In this document: positions 12,346 through 23,974 of the stretch, piece after piece
Numbering within the stretch: the first letter of the stretch is position 1
Layout: each line of letters opens with the position of its first letter
NCBI GenBank assembly: GCA_038380795.1
Contig: CM076266.1
Coordinates: 40,632,425-40,696,424, forward strand
Length of the DNA: 64,000 nt
Reading direction: 5' to 3'
Source of the DNA: Pyrocephalus nanus
Lineage: Eukaryota > Chordata > Aves > Passeriformes > Tyrannidae
The notes under the pieces: generated by a model
Databases searched by the model: none
What the model was told of the DNA's origin: nothing
What the model saw: only the letters and a program-made list of their open reading frames with translations
Translations under genes and position numbers: made by a program

Positions 12346-15009
12346 AGGTTGTTACGGAGGGGTTGTACACACAGGGGTGCTCACTTTATCCATAGTGTTG
12401 GGTCAGGACTTCACACAGAGGTGCGTCACTGTGACTTGGAAGAGGGGGGCTAGGGGTCGGGCAGGTCATGCCTCCGGTCTGTCAAGGAAGCCCAGGCTCT
12501 CCGCCTGAACACAGGAGTCCCTCCGACAGGGATAAGGATGTTTCTTCTTTACATGCTTAGGCACAGCCATTTCAGCTTGTATCAAGTATTTACTTCATTG
12601 CTGTTTCCAGTCTAGGGACAACTCTTTCCTCCACCGCTGCAGAAGTCTGTACTCGCATCATTACTATTTTTTAAGCCCCTCTGTGAAACAGGCAACTACA
12701 GTAAATTTCAGCTAAGACCGTGCTCAGTGTTTGAAGAACAATTTCTCATTTGCACAATAGCGAGCAGTCTTTCAGAGGAGCAATGAGTTTTGCCACCAGA
12801 TGCATCACTCTGAACTTTTACCTTATAGCTCTTGTATAGAGCAGTTGCTGGACAATTAACTAAACACCACAGGAGCAATGGCGTTGGCTTCTCCTCATGC
12901 AAGCATCAGTGCTCTGTGCCTACTGGATCTAAAATGTCAATTTGCATGTTCTCTTTGGAGCCCAGCTCATGGACTGCACTGTTGTCACCACTTTGGCCAT
13001 TTCAAGAGGCCGTACTGCACCTTAGTTAGCAGAGCTCTTCCCCTTCATTTCCACACGCATGTTTTTCTTGGGTTAGTTATGACAGGGACACTGAATCCAA
13101 ATGCCAGCTGAAGGCATTCAGAGCTTCGTGATGGCTTAAACCAAACTTGCCTGTCCAGACTTGCCAGGTATACAGGGCACCCTCTTACAAATATAAGAAA
13201 TTGTAAGATACAGGGGAGAGATTCCCACCCAAAGAGAAAGAGAGCCATGTTTTGCACCCTAGTGGAGGCTGACCCTGCTGAGAAACTGTCTGGTGTCTCA
13301 TGCCAACATGACTGAAAAAAAAATAAAGTAGGCCCAGCCACCTGAGCAGACACAACACATTAGACTGCTTCAACTTGAAAACTCAAGATCTTCACCAGCT
13401 CCTTGCACAGCTCCTGAAATGTCTTTCTAGTTCTCAGTAGGGTTATTCTCTTCCGTCATTTCACACGTGTCAGGGGTGCAGAGATGTTTGTGTTCAAGAA
13501 GGATAAAATCAGTGAATAATTTATCCACTGTGAGTGTGAGTAGATTGAGGTTAAGGAGAACATCACACAGGGTAAATGTCCAGGACAGTTGCACACAAAG
13601 AAAGATACCAAATGGGAGAAAACCACTTTGCCCATACTAGCTGTGTTCCCCCCAAGCACAGTTCCAGTAGTGACTTGCCTGTTCCCCGAGCAATAGAGAA
13701 AAAATTGAAAATATTGATGAAAACATCGCATATAATACTTTTGTTCCGACAGTACTATATTCAGTCCAGTGAATCCACACCGTACCAAACTGGCACGAAA
13801 AAGTGAAGTTCTCTGTATTTTGTAGGATTTGGTAGGTACTTGGTGTATTCTTGAAGATGTGAGGAGAAGTCTCCTGCGATAGAAAGAAAAACCTGTCATG
13901 GATAAGGAGGTGTTCCCACTCTGTCTCTTCGGGGGTGGATTTATGACAGATGTAGAGGCAAAAATTGGTCAAGGTGATCTGGATCCCAGGGAAAGGGGGG
14001 CAGGATCAGGATCCGTCCCTCCCGCTGCAAAAGTAACCCAGACCACAAGGAGTAAAGAAACCTCAGGAGGCAGTATCGCTCCCTCTGGGCTCAGCCAGTC
14101 CCGGCCGGCGGCATCCCGGGAACGCTCCAGGGAAAGAGGTGCCTTTCCTTCGCCGGTACGCGCGAACAACGAGGCTGGGAAAGCCCTCGCTTCTCACACC
14201 TCGCATTTGCGTTCGCCTCGGACATTGCGTTCTTCTTAAATATATACACATATATAGACATAGGTAGCACTCGGCTCCGCTGCATCGCCTTTGGAGATGT
14301 TTACCCAGAGAGAAGGCATTGAGGCAGCGCTTTATTATAATATAATGCTCTGGGAGAAAAAATAGAAGGGGCTCATTATTGTGGTTGATAAACATCGGAA
14401 AAGCACACGCCTGACCTTTCATTTGTACAATTAATTGTTCCAGCAGAAAGAAAATGAGTCTTAATTGTGCACAGCTTCCTAGAGGATCAGCTGTGTGTTC
14501 CTCAGCGCTCAGGGAAAAACGCTGTGAAGTTTTTATGAAAGCTTTTACTTTTCACTAGGACAGGAAGAAGAAAGGAAGATTGCTATATCCCACCCTTCTT
14601 CTCTATCAAACAGAAATGATATTGAACTATAGCCTATTTCAGTGACCTGCAACATTTCCTTCAGTTTTGTAAACCGGAATTTTCTGCATTTCCAGAGCAA
14701 TTTCACACCACACTACGGAAATATTATATAATGCACAACCAAACTCCATTTCAAAGATCAAGGGTTAGTCCAAAGCTGCACCTTAAACCCGAGCTCGGAA
14801 TTTGGCTGTCACATCTCGTCGATAGCAGTGCGTGGGTGGTCAGGGTTAGGAACGGGACTTCCCAAGCCCTGCTGTGCCGGTGTTCAAATGGTGTATGTGC
14901 TGCTTGAGGGCTCCGAGGGGGCCACTTACTGTGTCCTCACGCAGGAACCTCGACATCCAAAGCCTCGCAAGGGAGACGAGCCTCTTTTATCAGTGGTGAG
15001 GGACATCAC

Positions 15010-15370
15010 CCACGGGGAGAGGAGGGACGGAGTGCCGGGGGCGCAGGTGGGGGGGGGGGGGGAGGGGAGAGCCGCTCCGTAGACGCCCCCGCCGCGCCAT
15101 GGGACTATGGATCGGCTCGGGCCACGGGATGGACCGAATTCCTCTCACAACGCTGACAGTCCTCTGACCCCGGGGAGCTGAAGTCGGCGGGAGACTGAAG
15201 TTTTATTCCTATAAGAACCGCCAGAAAAATCCTTTTGTCTGTCCACTGTTGATGATTAATAACTCCCGGCACCGATCCTTCCCTCAGCATCGCCCCCGGG
15301 GAGCCGCGGGGCTCAGTCCGCCCGGTGGGAAGGGATCGGGCCCTTCCCCGGGCGCGAGTGAGATCCTGCC
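15010..15370. promoter_or_regulatory. CpG-rich block with a G14 run
   Basis: This is a second CpG-dense block in the SP8 upstream domain. It contains a run of 14 G (15,049-15,062) followed by AGGGG, then mixed CpG-rich DNA. A smaller GC-rich patch lies near 14,075-14,235. No coding sequence is recognised. Confidence 0.45.
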
Positions 15371-15439
15371 TCGAGAGTGTGACAGTCCTAAACTCACAGT
15401 TTACTGATACCGATTTTTAATCTCTAAATCACACTGGGA

Positions 15440-15545
15440 CACATTCTGAGCTCTTTAATAGAGCACAACGCCCAGTGACTTCTGTCCCATTGACTTCAGT
15501 GGGATTTTCGCTCCATTAAGGACTGCAGAATTTGGCCTAAACTGA
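15440..15545. mobile_element. possible ancient amniote repeat
   Basis: The stretch with TCCCATTGACTTCAGTGGGATTTT, then AAGGACTGCAGAATTTGGCC, resembles a short dispersed repeat family of sauropsid genomes. In this gene-regulatory context it might also have been taken into an enhancer. Identification is by memory only. Confidence 0.35.
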
Positions 15546-16281
15546 CCGCAATAATTTTGCTGCCGGTAATGGAGCTTCAAAGTCGTCTCTAATTAGCCGA
15601 CGAGCAAGAATCGTTAAACATGCTGTACAGTTCCGCGTGTGCTATGTGGTGGCTGAGGAACAGCTGAGCAGTCCCCTTCAGACCTGGACAAGCTTATAAA
15701 CCGTGTTCAGAGAAAATTCCAACTTTCCGGATACAACTTGGGCATAAGGGTGTTTGACGAGCCCTTTCCTGTCTGCTGCGTTGGTGTCCAAGAGGGAGAA
15801 AAAAACGCTCTGAAAAGTTATAGAAGATGTGATCATGCACTCAGCTTTTGCCCCCTTCGAAGGAGGCATTTAAAGGATTACAGTATACGCTGCTGCTCCT
15901 ATTTATCAAAGATAAACCCAATTAGTTGTGTTTATCCTTAGCCTGGAGCACTCCTAACAAGTTGCATTAAATCCTGAACTGCCTCCGAGCAATGACCAGC
16001 TGTAGTTCGGGCTGGGATGATCTGGCACGTTCACGTCCAGCTTTATGACTAGCAGTTTTCTCCATACGGGCGTGTGTGTGCGCCCGCGTGGGTGTGTGGG
16101 TGTGTGTGTTAGTGAAGGGGGAAACACAACGGAAACAAATTCAATCCTCTTCAGTTGATTTCAGCTGTAAAGGCACTTTCATTACACGACGGTCCTCCCA
16201 TTGGTGGGCACAATCTCCTTTCTCAGTTCCTCCGCTGTATCAACTGCTGTAGATTCAGCAGGTTGAACAAGTATTTCTCAA

Positions 16282-16301
16282 AGGTTATTATTTAATAACC
16301 T
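16282..16301. promoter_or_regulatory. AT-rich palindrome in candidate regulatory DNA
   Basis: The string AGGTTATTATTTAATAACCT has perfect 9-base arms around TT. It lies in a repeat-poor stretch upstream of SP8 and carries homeodomain-type TAAT cores on both strands. A dimeric homeodomain site is a plausible reading but unproven. Confidence 0.35.
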
Positions 16302-16580
16302 AATTCGCATACACGTACATTTAAATCCGTGCAAACTGTCTAATAGCTGTAAATTTTAATTTAGAAAAAGAAGCATTTTCCTCTTGAGCTCAAATATTGA
16401 AGGAGTGAGGATGGAGCAAAGGCTTAAGATCTTTCAAGGTGAAATGCAGAAAGAAGAAAATAATTGTGGTTAAACAGCATAATTTTTTAAGGTGATTCAT
16501 AAAATTTTCTCGAGGAACTTACCCATATGAGAAGAAAAACCGCCCGAAATCTCTAGGCATACCCAGTATATTAGTCACCT

Positions 16581-16585
<5 letters not shown>

Positions 16586-16627
<42 letters not shown>

Positions 16628-16629
16628 GG
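16586..16629 (+). repeat. A34 followed by G10
   Basis: A run of 34 A changes directly into a run of 10 G. Such a purine tract is prone to slippage, and the length may be inexact in the assembly. Confidence 0.93.
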
Positions 16630-17009
16630 TTTCGGAAGTTTTGGTCAGTGTTCTAGGCAAAATATGCTCAACAGATGAGAGTGGAGATGCAGCCAGAAAA
16701 CAACTCCAGCTATTTAAACTGCCAAATGAGACATAAAGCAGCATTGTAAAAATCATCTGGAAAACAGGTTTTTCTATTGAAGTCGCTATGTGTTAATTAC
16801 TGTGATCTGGAAGAGCTCTGTATCTAAACGCCTGGAAGCCGACTTTCACCCCGCATATGTAAATGAAGAAAGTGCTGAATCTAAGCCAGAGGGTTCATGT
16901 TCGGATTCATTTCCGTGCATGCCTAGACATTAATATGTGTTCATGTAGGGTTCGTACAGTACGAGGTGTTATTTCCTTATAAAGAAACACCAGGTCTCGC
17001 TTTCCATTC

Positions 17010-17190
17010 TCCTTACAAAATTATTCGCATTATTTATGCTACATTGAGCGATCTAATTTCTTCGTGATAGTCAGCTAATTGCTCTGGCAGGTAATTAGAA
17101 GCGGTTTACAACGCAAAGGGCTTTTGCGGTGGCCCTCGGATTATTAAGTTGCTCTGTAAATTATACCATATTTGCCGAAGAGAGGGAGGG
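17010..17190. promoter_or_regulatory. candidate conserved noncoding element
   Basis: This repeat-free stretch is rich in TAATTA/CTAATT-type homeodomain cores (for example GGTAATTAGAAG near 17,090 and GCTAATTG near 17,074). It lies among GC-rich patches upstream of SP8. It resembles deeply conserved enhancers by composition only; conservation was not tested. Confidence 0.3.
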
Positions 17191-17925
17191 GGAAGGGGCT
17201 TTTGAGAAGTTCTTCTCCTGCTATCAGAGCTGAAACACGTCCCCGTCCACCCCCCAACACTTAAAAAAATGGGGGGATGGGGCTCTTCCAGAGCTCAGAG
17301 TCGAATTATTCTCAAGCACGCGATCTGAAGCCCATTTTGTTCGTGCTCACTGGTCCAGAATAACTTGGCCATAATGGCCGGGAATGGGCCAGGTCTGCAG
17401 CAAGCTTCCTGCGCCCTGGCAGCATCCAGCAGGCATGTGGGAAAAGAATGGCTTAAATGGGGACATCTGTTCAGTGTTGCTCATCTCGCTCCTGCGGCCA
17501 GGTCGGGTTAAGAGAATAACCTGTTCGCCACCTTGCCGTCCTCCCGCTGTTCGTCTGCCCACCCCCCCGAAGTTAATAAGGCTGCTGGGCGTGGGGGAAG
17601 GGCGCGGGAGGGGTGACCTAATTGCTCTGCCATATAGGCAAATAACGACAGGGAAAGGTGGCAGCTACATTGTAAGAGGAACAGTAAATATATCAATATT
17701 GGGTCTCTCGAGTCAAATCGCAGGAGCTCTGCATTCAGGAGGAGGCTGTGGTGCACACTAAACGGGTGAGCGTATGTGGGCAAAACCTTCCTGGCATGGT
17801 GCTTCGAAGGTACGTCTTTCCCGGAGGACCAAGGGTTCTTTCACTCCGCAAACTGCAGAAAGCAAACATTTTTTAATTTTCTTTTTCCAGACTGACAGTT
17901 TTGTGCAGTTGAGAGAACAAATACC

Positions 17926-17944
17926 TACGTACGTAAGTACGTAC
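17926..17944 (+). repeat. TACG tandem, self-complementary
   Basis: TACGTACGTAAGTACGTAC is a short tandem of a self-complementary tetramer with CpGs. Confidence 0.85.
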
Positions 17945-18059
17945 AGACACGGGTGGAAAGCTTTCCCTTCCTTCTCTGTCCTTTGCAGGCAACGATTTAG
18001 GGTGCATTAGGATTTGTATATGCAAGTGTCTAGCACACTCACCCATTTATATATGCGCA

Positions 18060-18172
18060 CATATACACAGGCGCCCATGCATGTGTGTGTATATGCATAT
18101 ACATGTATGTATGTATATGTGTGTGTGTATATATATATGTATATATATATATGTATGTTTATATATAAATAG
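18060..18172 (+). repeat. TG/TA microsatellite
   Basis: Alternating purine-pyrimidine sequence (TGTGTGTATA, GTATGTATG, TATATATA blocks) spans about 110 bases upstream of SP8. It is likely length-variable and may form Z-DNA or cruciforms. Confidence 0.9.
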
Positions 18173-18594
18173 CATGCTATATGGGGCATGACCCAGCTTC
18201 AGAGAGCCTATCTAATGGGAACGTCCTGTTTTGCACACCGATTTTTCAAACGTCTACAATATCTTTTCACCCTCTTGTAAAGCTTGTACTATGATTTGAA
18301 CACGTGTGGTTAAACCATCAGACCCAGAGCAGCTCCTAGATTATTTGTAATTAAACACAATTCCCAAAGTAACATTTATCTTCCCGAAACTGCGATTGCA
18401 ATTGTCAACCGTCTGGAGGAGACGCGGGGTAATCTGGAAGCATTACCTCCTCTCCTAACGGAGCAGAATGAAAAGAAATCAATACCGCTGAGGAGAAGAA
18501 TGTAGTAGTTTTTAACTATAAGTGGTGCCTGGGAGAAGGTGATATATAATAGGAAAAAAACAGAAAGCAGCCTAAACAAATCTATTCTAGGTAG

Positions 18595-20170
18595 GACCAA
18601 AGGACCGGCGGCGGGGGCTCCGCGCTCTGCCCCGCCCGGTGACGGCGCCCACAGCCCGGGCGCTCACTCTCCCCTCCGGCGTCTCCCGGTACTTACATGA
18701 CCGCCTAGGAGCCGCCGATGTGTGAACAGCGACAACGTACCGGGGGAGCGGGGGGAATGGTGGGGGGAAGGGGGCAGAGAAGAAACGGGGAGAAGAAGGA
18801 GGAGATGCGGATCGGATCCGGGCGCACACCCGCGATGTAAACAGGGTGGGTGTGAAGGTGCCTCTTCCTTTTCCTCCCCAGGCACGCAGACAACAACATG
18901 TGCACGGTGTCTTCCTGGGCTAATCTAATTACAGAGAGCTTGCGGAGGCGCAACCAGTTTTTTTTTTTTTTTTTTCCTTTAACACACATACAGACAAATA
19001 AGTAAATAAACGCCGAAAGACATCGATGTGAATCCGCCAGCTGCGAGCAGGCAGGTCGGAGTGTTTCCTAGCCAAAGTGGCTCAGCAAGAAGCCCGGGCT
19101 CTACCGGGCACCTCCCCGCCTGCTTAGCGGGGGAGCAGCCAGGCCGCGCAAGGCTGGGGAGAGCGGGGAAGGCAGCTAGACGGGGACCACGGTAGGGTTG
19201 GCGGGTACCTGGAACAGATACATTTGTGCTGATGGAAGAAATAACGCCGGTAATCTACATAGCAATAGACGCAGGTACCGGCGTACAAGCACTGCCCGCT
19301 GCCGCCGCGCTGCACCAGGTGCCCGACAACGAGCTCCGCTCTCAACGAAAGTGCCCAGTAAGGCAGTGACAGAATCGTCCCAGGTAGAGCACAGCAATGC
19401 AGAGGTGCAAATGAAAGTTAAAGAACGACATTAACCACCCTCTTTTGCTCGGTGACCGCCGGGCACAGCACGGTCCTTTCTGGCTGGTGGCTGTTTTGTT
19501 TAATTTACATGCTATTCCCCTTTCTCCGCACCCCGTCCAAACCTAGCCCTCCTGCGTCTGTCACCCCTCCGTAAATCTTCCAGGTGACAGATTCCAGGTG
19601 AAGCTGGCGGGGAAAGGGGACACCTCCTGGCTCTCACCTACCCAGGGCAGCAGGTGAGGGGCGGTGAGGGAAAGAGGAGGGGGAACGCAAAATCTTCCAG
19701 CACACGGAGCTCGGGGAGGGCAAGGACGAGGCCCCCGCCCAGGGGCTTTTCCCCGAGACCATGGGAACAGAACTAGGAGCCTTTGGACGCAGAGGAGCCG
19801 AGGCTTCCACCTCGCTGGACGCTTGAGAGACAGCGGAGAGGAGCTGCACCATCGGGAAGGCGACGGGGACCGCGGCTGCCACCCCTGTGCCTCTAAATTG
19901 GCGTAAAGGTGGCGTGAAGCGCGTTCCCTCCCTAGCACGGACATCCAACACACGGCTTGGTCAGCGGGCAGTTTAATCGTTCTAGCTATGCCTTTTCAAA
20001 CGGCACAGACCTCTGTTTCCTCCGAGAGAAATCTCCCCCTACGCCCCGGTAGCGCTGTCTGTAGACAGGCGAGGACCCATGATAAAGGGGTCTATCCATC
20101 TCTGTCCGCTTGTCGGTCGCAGCGTGTAGAGTCGGGGTTTGCTCCGAGAAAAATCCATCCCCCCCTCCCC
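18595..20170. promoter_or_regulatory. GC-rich domain 3-4 kb upstream of SP8
   Basis: Two CpG-rich patches (18,595-18,840 and about 19,060-20,170) flank AT-rich DNA with a T16-type run near 18,959. The patches give overlapping reading frames on both strands but no recognisable protein. Position and composition suggest regulatory DNA or exons of a noncoding transcript. Confidence 0.4.
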
Positions 20171-20379
20171 GAAAGGTTAGCGACAGCTATCCTTGTGGCT
20201 AAAGTTCCGAGATTGCTAATGTACATTGTAGACACAAGACGTTAGTTAGACTTGAGCAAGTTGTTCCCAGGATGTAAATTAGGTCCCAAAAGCTGTTGTC
20301 CAAATCGAAGAAACAGAGAAATTAATCTGGGAGACTATCCATCATAGGCTGTAATAAAGGGAGCGACATGGATGAGACA

Positions 20380-20710
20380 GATGATATGATTAAGGAGCTG
20401 TGGTCGTTTTAATTAACTTTTTGCTGTCCTGTAATGATCAAACTGGTCAACAGACCCGGTCAATAAGCATGTTAATATCAAACAAATAAAACCAGGGATG
20501 ATTAAAAACCTCCTGGTTTATTAAATTTGAAATTCAAATGAAATTTATGCTGCAGATGCATACAGAATGCTAATAGATTTTAGCTTTATTGAGAGTGGAT
20601 CCCACAGGTTTTCAAGAAACGGCATGAACATTTATCTACTCCCGTACATCAAACTTCAAATGGAGGGGGAAAAAGTTTTAATTAATTTCGGGAAAACCTC
20701 TTTCCCCTCC
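20380..20710. promoter_or_regulatory. candidate conserved noncoding element
   Basis: This AT-rich, low-repeat block 2.2 kb upstream of SP8 holds TTAATTAA-type motifs near 20,410 and 20,680, several ATTA/TAAT cores, and no decayed-repeat signature. It ends at a C-rich run (about 20,707-20,720). An enhancer role is inferred from position and motif density. Confidence 0.3.
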
Positions 20711-21879
20711 CCCCCCCCTCCCGTCCCCACCTGCATATTATGTTGATGTACTGCACCCTGAAGTGCAGTGGTCAATAAGGCAAATGCAAACAAAATTGTA
20801 AGCTTCCTTAAATCCTTTGCCCAGCAGGCAATGTATACAAAGGGGGAAGGTTACAGATGTTTCTGTGGTGAATTCAGGAAAGATCAGCTCATCGTTCTCA
20901 AAGTTCAGAAGCTACTGCTTTTCCAGTTTCAGGGAAACTGTCAGAGTAGCAGGAGGATGCCCACTGGCAGGAGTTTTGTGATTTCTGTTCTGATGCATTT
21001 GCCTTTTTCTTCCCTCCCTCTCAGTTGAGGTCCCTTGTAAAGACTCCCATGACTATTTTTACAACGAGTTTTTCATAATTTTCAAGACGGTGCTTTTAAA
21101 GGAAAAGCACACTGAAAAATTAAGGATTTTCGACCTCAGATCAAATGAGTCAGGGCAAGCGTCGGAACAAATAAACACTAAGAAGACCAAGAAAGGACAC
21201 GTTTCCTCTGGGCAGACAAGTGTAGACAAAGTACGGATGAGAATGGAAGACCGACCCGGCGAGGCTCTCCTAAAAAGAGATATATCACTAACGCCTTCTC
21301 CTTCCCCGGTGGATGGCAAAGTCTCTCAGACTTTCTGGGGCTGAAAAGAATGCGTGTCGACCTTTTTACCTAACCTGGCACACCACAAAATGCGATTTTG
21401 TGTTCCTCTAAGATGTAATGCTTACGATGCTTGTTTTGCTCTTACGCTTTCAGATCTATGTCTTAATAGTTCTTCTCCATCCCCAGCAGATAAAGAAAGT
21501 GGAGACAAAAAGTTAATAAGCATTCATACAAGGAAGTATCTCCGGGAAATGCTCTTCCCCTCTTCGCGGGTGATAGTATTGATTAAATTAAACCCGAAAT
21601 TTACACAAGTGTGCGTTAGGTCTGTAAAATGAATATCATTATAGAAGGAGACCAAAGCAATGAAGTTAATTCTTTTTTATTTGTTAAACGGAGTTCCCTC
21701 CTTCCCCCACCCCTTCCTCCTTCTGGGCTGGTCTGTCACGCCTTCTCAACAGGCTAAAATCATTCAGAGCAGCTCGCGGGGAGAAACGCGACATTTATGG
21801 TAACCGTCAGCCTTCAGAGAAAGAAAGCAGTTCATTAATTTACTTCACTCTTACTTCAAAGTATGATAATGTACGTTAG

Positions 21880-22745
21880 CCCCTTGATCAATAGATATGA
21901 TGTACAGTCAATATCCCCGCGACACGGAAACCGGTCAAAACCGAGGCCGAGACAATAAGAAAAACAGCCCCTGGGAAGCTAAGCAAAGCCGCGGAAAAAC
22001 AGCGGGGGTGAGAGCACCTGGGCGAGCGGGGCCGGGCCGGGGCAGCCCCCGCGGGCGGCTCCCCCAGCGGGAGCGGGCTCTGCCCTTCTCCGCAGCCACC
22101 TAGCGCTGGGCGAGGGCCGAGGGGAGCAAAGAGCGCACCTTCGAGGTGCTCCGGGACGAGGCGGCGGAGCCGACCGGCATCCAGCCCCTGACTGTGGCGG
22201 TGCCACTCGGGTGGATTCCGGCTTCTGCGACCCCACCGCCAAGAATCACGCCTCAAAACGCGGGTCTGCGAGGGCGAGAAGGAAGCAGACGGCAGGGAGC
22301 AGTGGCCTGAAGTGTTTCCCTTTCTTGATGGGACAACGGGAGAGGAAGGACTAAGCAGAGGGGAGCGAGGTGGAGGGGACCCCGTGGAGAAACAGAATGC
22401 CAATCCTTGCCAATAATCATAGCAAGACTGAGATGACGATGATGATGATGATATAAAATTCAGACATAAACCGCTCTGAGGGAAAAAAAAATAACCTGTT
22501 GTCACACTACAGGTACGCAGGGGTGATGGAAAGGGGGCGGCCGGGACGAAGCAGCCCGACCCGGCGTTAGCGGTCCCTGCGGACCGGGATTGTGGCTCGC
22601 CGCCCTACGACGCGACTGCGTGAGGTCATCAGCGCCGGCGGGGCTCGATGGAGGGGCTCGACGGCGCTGATGACCTCACGCAGTCACGCCGTGGAGCGAG
22701 GCGGCGGTGGCGGGGATTGGCTGGCAGAGGCTCAGCGGCACTTCA
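21880..22745 (+). promoter_or_regulatory. CpG-rich SP8 promoter region
   Basis: This CpG-dense block lies directly upstream of SP8 coding exon 1. It includes an inverted CCAAT box (ATTGG at 22,716-22,720) about 160 bases before the first ATG, a (GAT)n run near 22,432-22,452, and the perfect inverted repeat at 22,614-22,685. A TATA-like string at 22,840 is too close to the ATG to be the obvious core promoter. Position and composition fit a CpG-island promoter. The exact start of transcription cannot be read from the sequence. Confidence 0.6.
22614..22685. repeat. perfect inverted repeat, 24-bp arms
   Basis: The arms at 22,614-22,637 and 22,662-22,685 are exact reverse complements, separated by 24 bases. 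Each arm contains TGAGGTCA or its complement, a string resembling CRE and nuclear-receptor half-sites. The repeat sits in the CpG-rich DNA about 200 bases upstream of SP8 exon 1. A cruciform, or a paired site for one factor, is possible; this is inference. Confidence 0.9.
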
Positions 22746-22878
22746 AAGCCGGCGAGGGAGCTACAATTGTGGTGGAATGGGCGGAACTGATCATTGTATT
22801 GCACACCTCTAAAAAAAAACACTGCCTCTGATTTATCAATATAAAAAAGATCCTCTGAGAGGAGGGCACTTTTGTGTG

Positions 22879-22899
22879 ATGGCAACTTCACTTCTAGGG
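22879..22899 (+). CDS. SP8: SP8 coding exon 1 (long isoform N-terminus)
   Basis: This short exon encodes the first seven residues (MATSLLG) of the long SP8 isoform. The ATG has G at -3 and G at +4, a good Kozak context. The seventh codon GGG is followed directly by a strong splice donor (GTGAGT at 22,900). Joining to the acceptor at 23,974/23,975 keeps frame and adds [11 protein letters not shown] before the internal ATG. The resulting N-terminus closely matches the mammalian long form as I remember it. The join also completes the Sp box ([15 protein letters not shown]), which the short form lacks in part. Use of this exon in the animal is inferred; the sequence, frame and both splice sites are directly visible. 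Confidence 0.86.
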
Positions 22900-23041
22900 G
22901 TGAGTCTAAGGATTTTTTTCTCTTGCTGGTTTAATTGGTTTCTTTTTATTGTCGATTGGAGGGGGTTAAAATAACCCCTGTCTTGACCGGGGCTATCAGT
23001 CTCCTCTATTCAGCTCTTTTTTTTTTCTTTTCTTTTTTTTT

Positions 23042-23073
<32 letters not shown>

Positions 23074-23974
23074 TTTTTTGAAACTTAAGTACAACTGAGT
23101 TTAGGAGAAAAGAAAGAGCGAGAGGGGGAAAAAGGGGCAGAGTCACTTTTCAGCGAGCAGGAAAAGGTTTTAAAGGGCATTTGTAGAAACAACCTACAGC
23201 GCCTGGGCTGTGCTGTTCCTGTGCCCCCGGAGAAGTGGCTTTTCTTCTTTACATGTGACTGCTGGAAGAAAAAAAACCCAAAAACAACCAAACAACAAAC
23301 AAAAAACCCCCAAACCCAGCACTATCTTTTTTCTTGTGCAATTTTTAAAATTTGCAACAGATTGTGGCTTTTTGTTTCCCTTTAAAATAACACAGCCCAC
23401 CGTGTCTAGCAGGTACGTTCAACTCGTGTATACATGCATATTTACATACGTTAAATTTAGATATGTATTTCCTTATCGTTGCTAAGTAAATTAGGCTGAC
23501 TTTAAGAAAATTCTTTTTAAAAAAGGAGTAATTTGATAATCCTACAATTCTGTATTTAAGAAAACAGCCTTACTGACCTGTGGGACGGGTACCGGCCACG
23601 TCCCGGAGAAAGGCAACAGGCTGAAACGTAGTTGCCTCCATGCCGGGGGCATCTTTAAAGCTACGGTAACAGACGCAACTTTTCCCCCCCCCTCTCTTTT
23701 TTCTCCCCCTTTTTTAACCCTTCCCGAGCTCCTCCGTGGGAGGGGAGTTGGATGGTGAAAAAAAGCTTGGGAAGGCGTTTGGAGGCAGAACCGCGTTGCC
23801 GGCCCCAGCGAAAGGATCCTCCCGCGGGAGTCGGGAAACTTTGCGGCCGGGGCCGGCGGAGCGGAGCGGGGACGGGCGGCGGAGCGGTGCCGGGAGCGGG
23901 ACGCGGGGCGCGGGGCGGCGGGGCCGCTCCGATCCTTACGCGGCGGGGCGGCCCTCTCCCCTCTGTGCCCGCAG
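22900..23974 (+). other. SP8: SP8 intron 1 / possible alternative promoter region
   Basis: This 1,075-base stretch lies between the GTGAGT donor and the GCAG acceptor of the long SP8 transcript. It contains a pyrimidine tract of about 63 bases (23,017-23,079) and a C/A-rich low-complexity stretch near 23,270-23,320. Its last 400 bases are CpG-dense and lead into the coding exon. That GC-rich part could hold the start of a transcript beginning at the internal ATG. The intron boundaries are read directly; the second promoter is inference. Confidence 0.75.
23016..23079 (+). repeat. pyrimidine tract in SP8 intron 1
   Basis: About 63 bases of T with occasional C lie 120 bases after the SP8 donor. 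The tract is too far from the acceptor to be its polypyrimidine tract. It is probably a slippage-prone low-complexity run. Confidence 0.93.

Larger units (their letters stand above)
12346..21879. other. SP8 upstream regulatory domain
   Basis: CpG-rich patches alternate with AT-rich, TAAT-bearing, repeat-poor DNA. There is no CR1 copy and very little mobile DNA compared with both flanks of the window, which suggests selection against insertion. I recognise no protein-coding exon. Noncoding transcripts are possible but cannot be read off. Confidence 0.5.

Noticed and set aside
11933..12395. four overlapping frames at the 12-kb CpG island
   Set aside because: All are Arg/Gly/Pro/Ala-rich and mutually overlapping on both strands, as expected from GC content alone.
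18007..18189. short - strand frame with Ile/Tyr/Thr repeats
   Set aside because: It is a translation of the TA/TG microsatellite.
21888..22505. 205-codon - strand open frame upstream of SP8
   Set aside because: It lies in CpG-rich promoter DNA where stops are rare and shows no family similarity.
22840..22848. TATAAAAAA as the SP8 TATA box
   Set aside because: A start 30 bases downstream would leave almost no 5' UTR before the ATG at 22,879. The CpG-rich promoter upstream is a better candidate.
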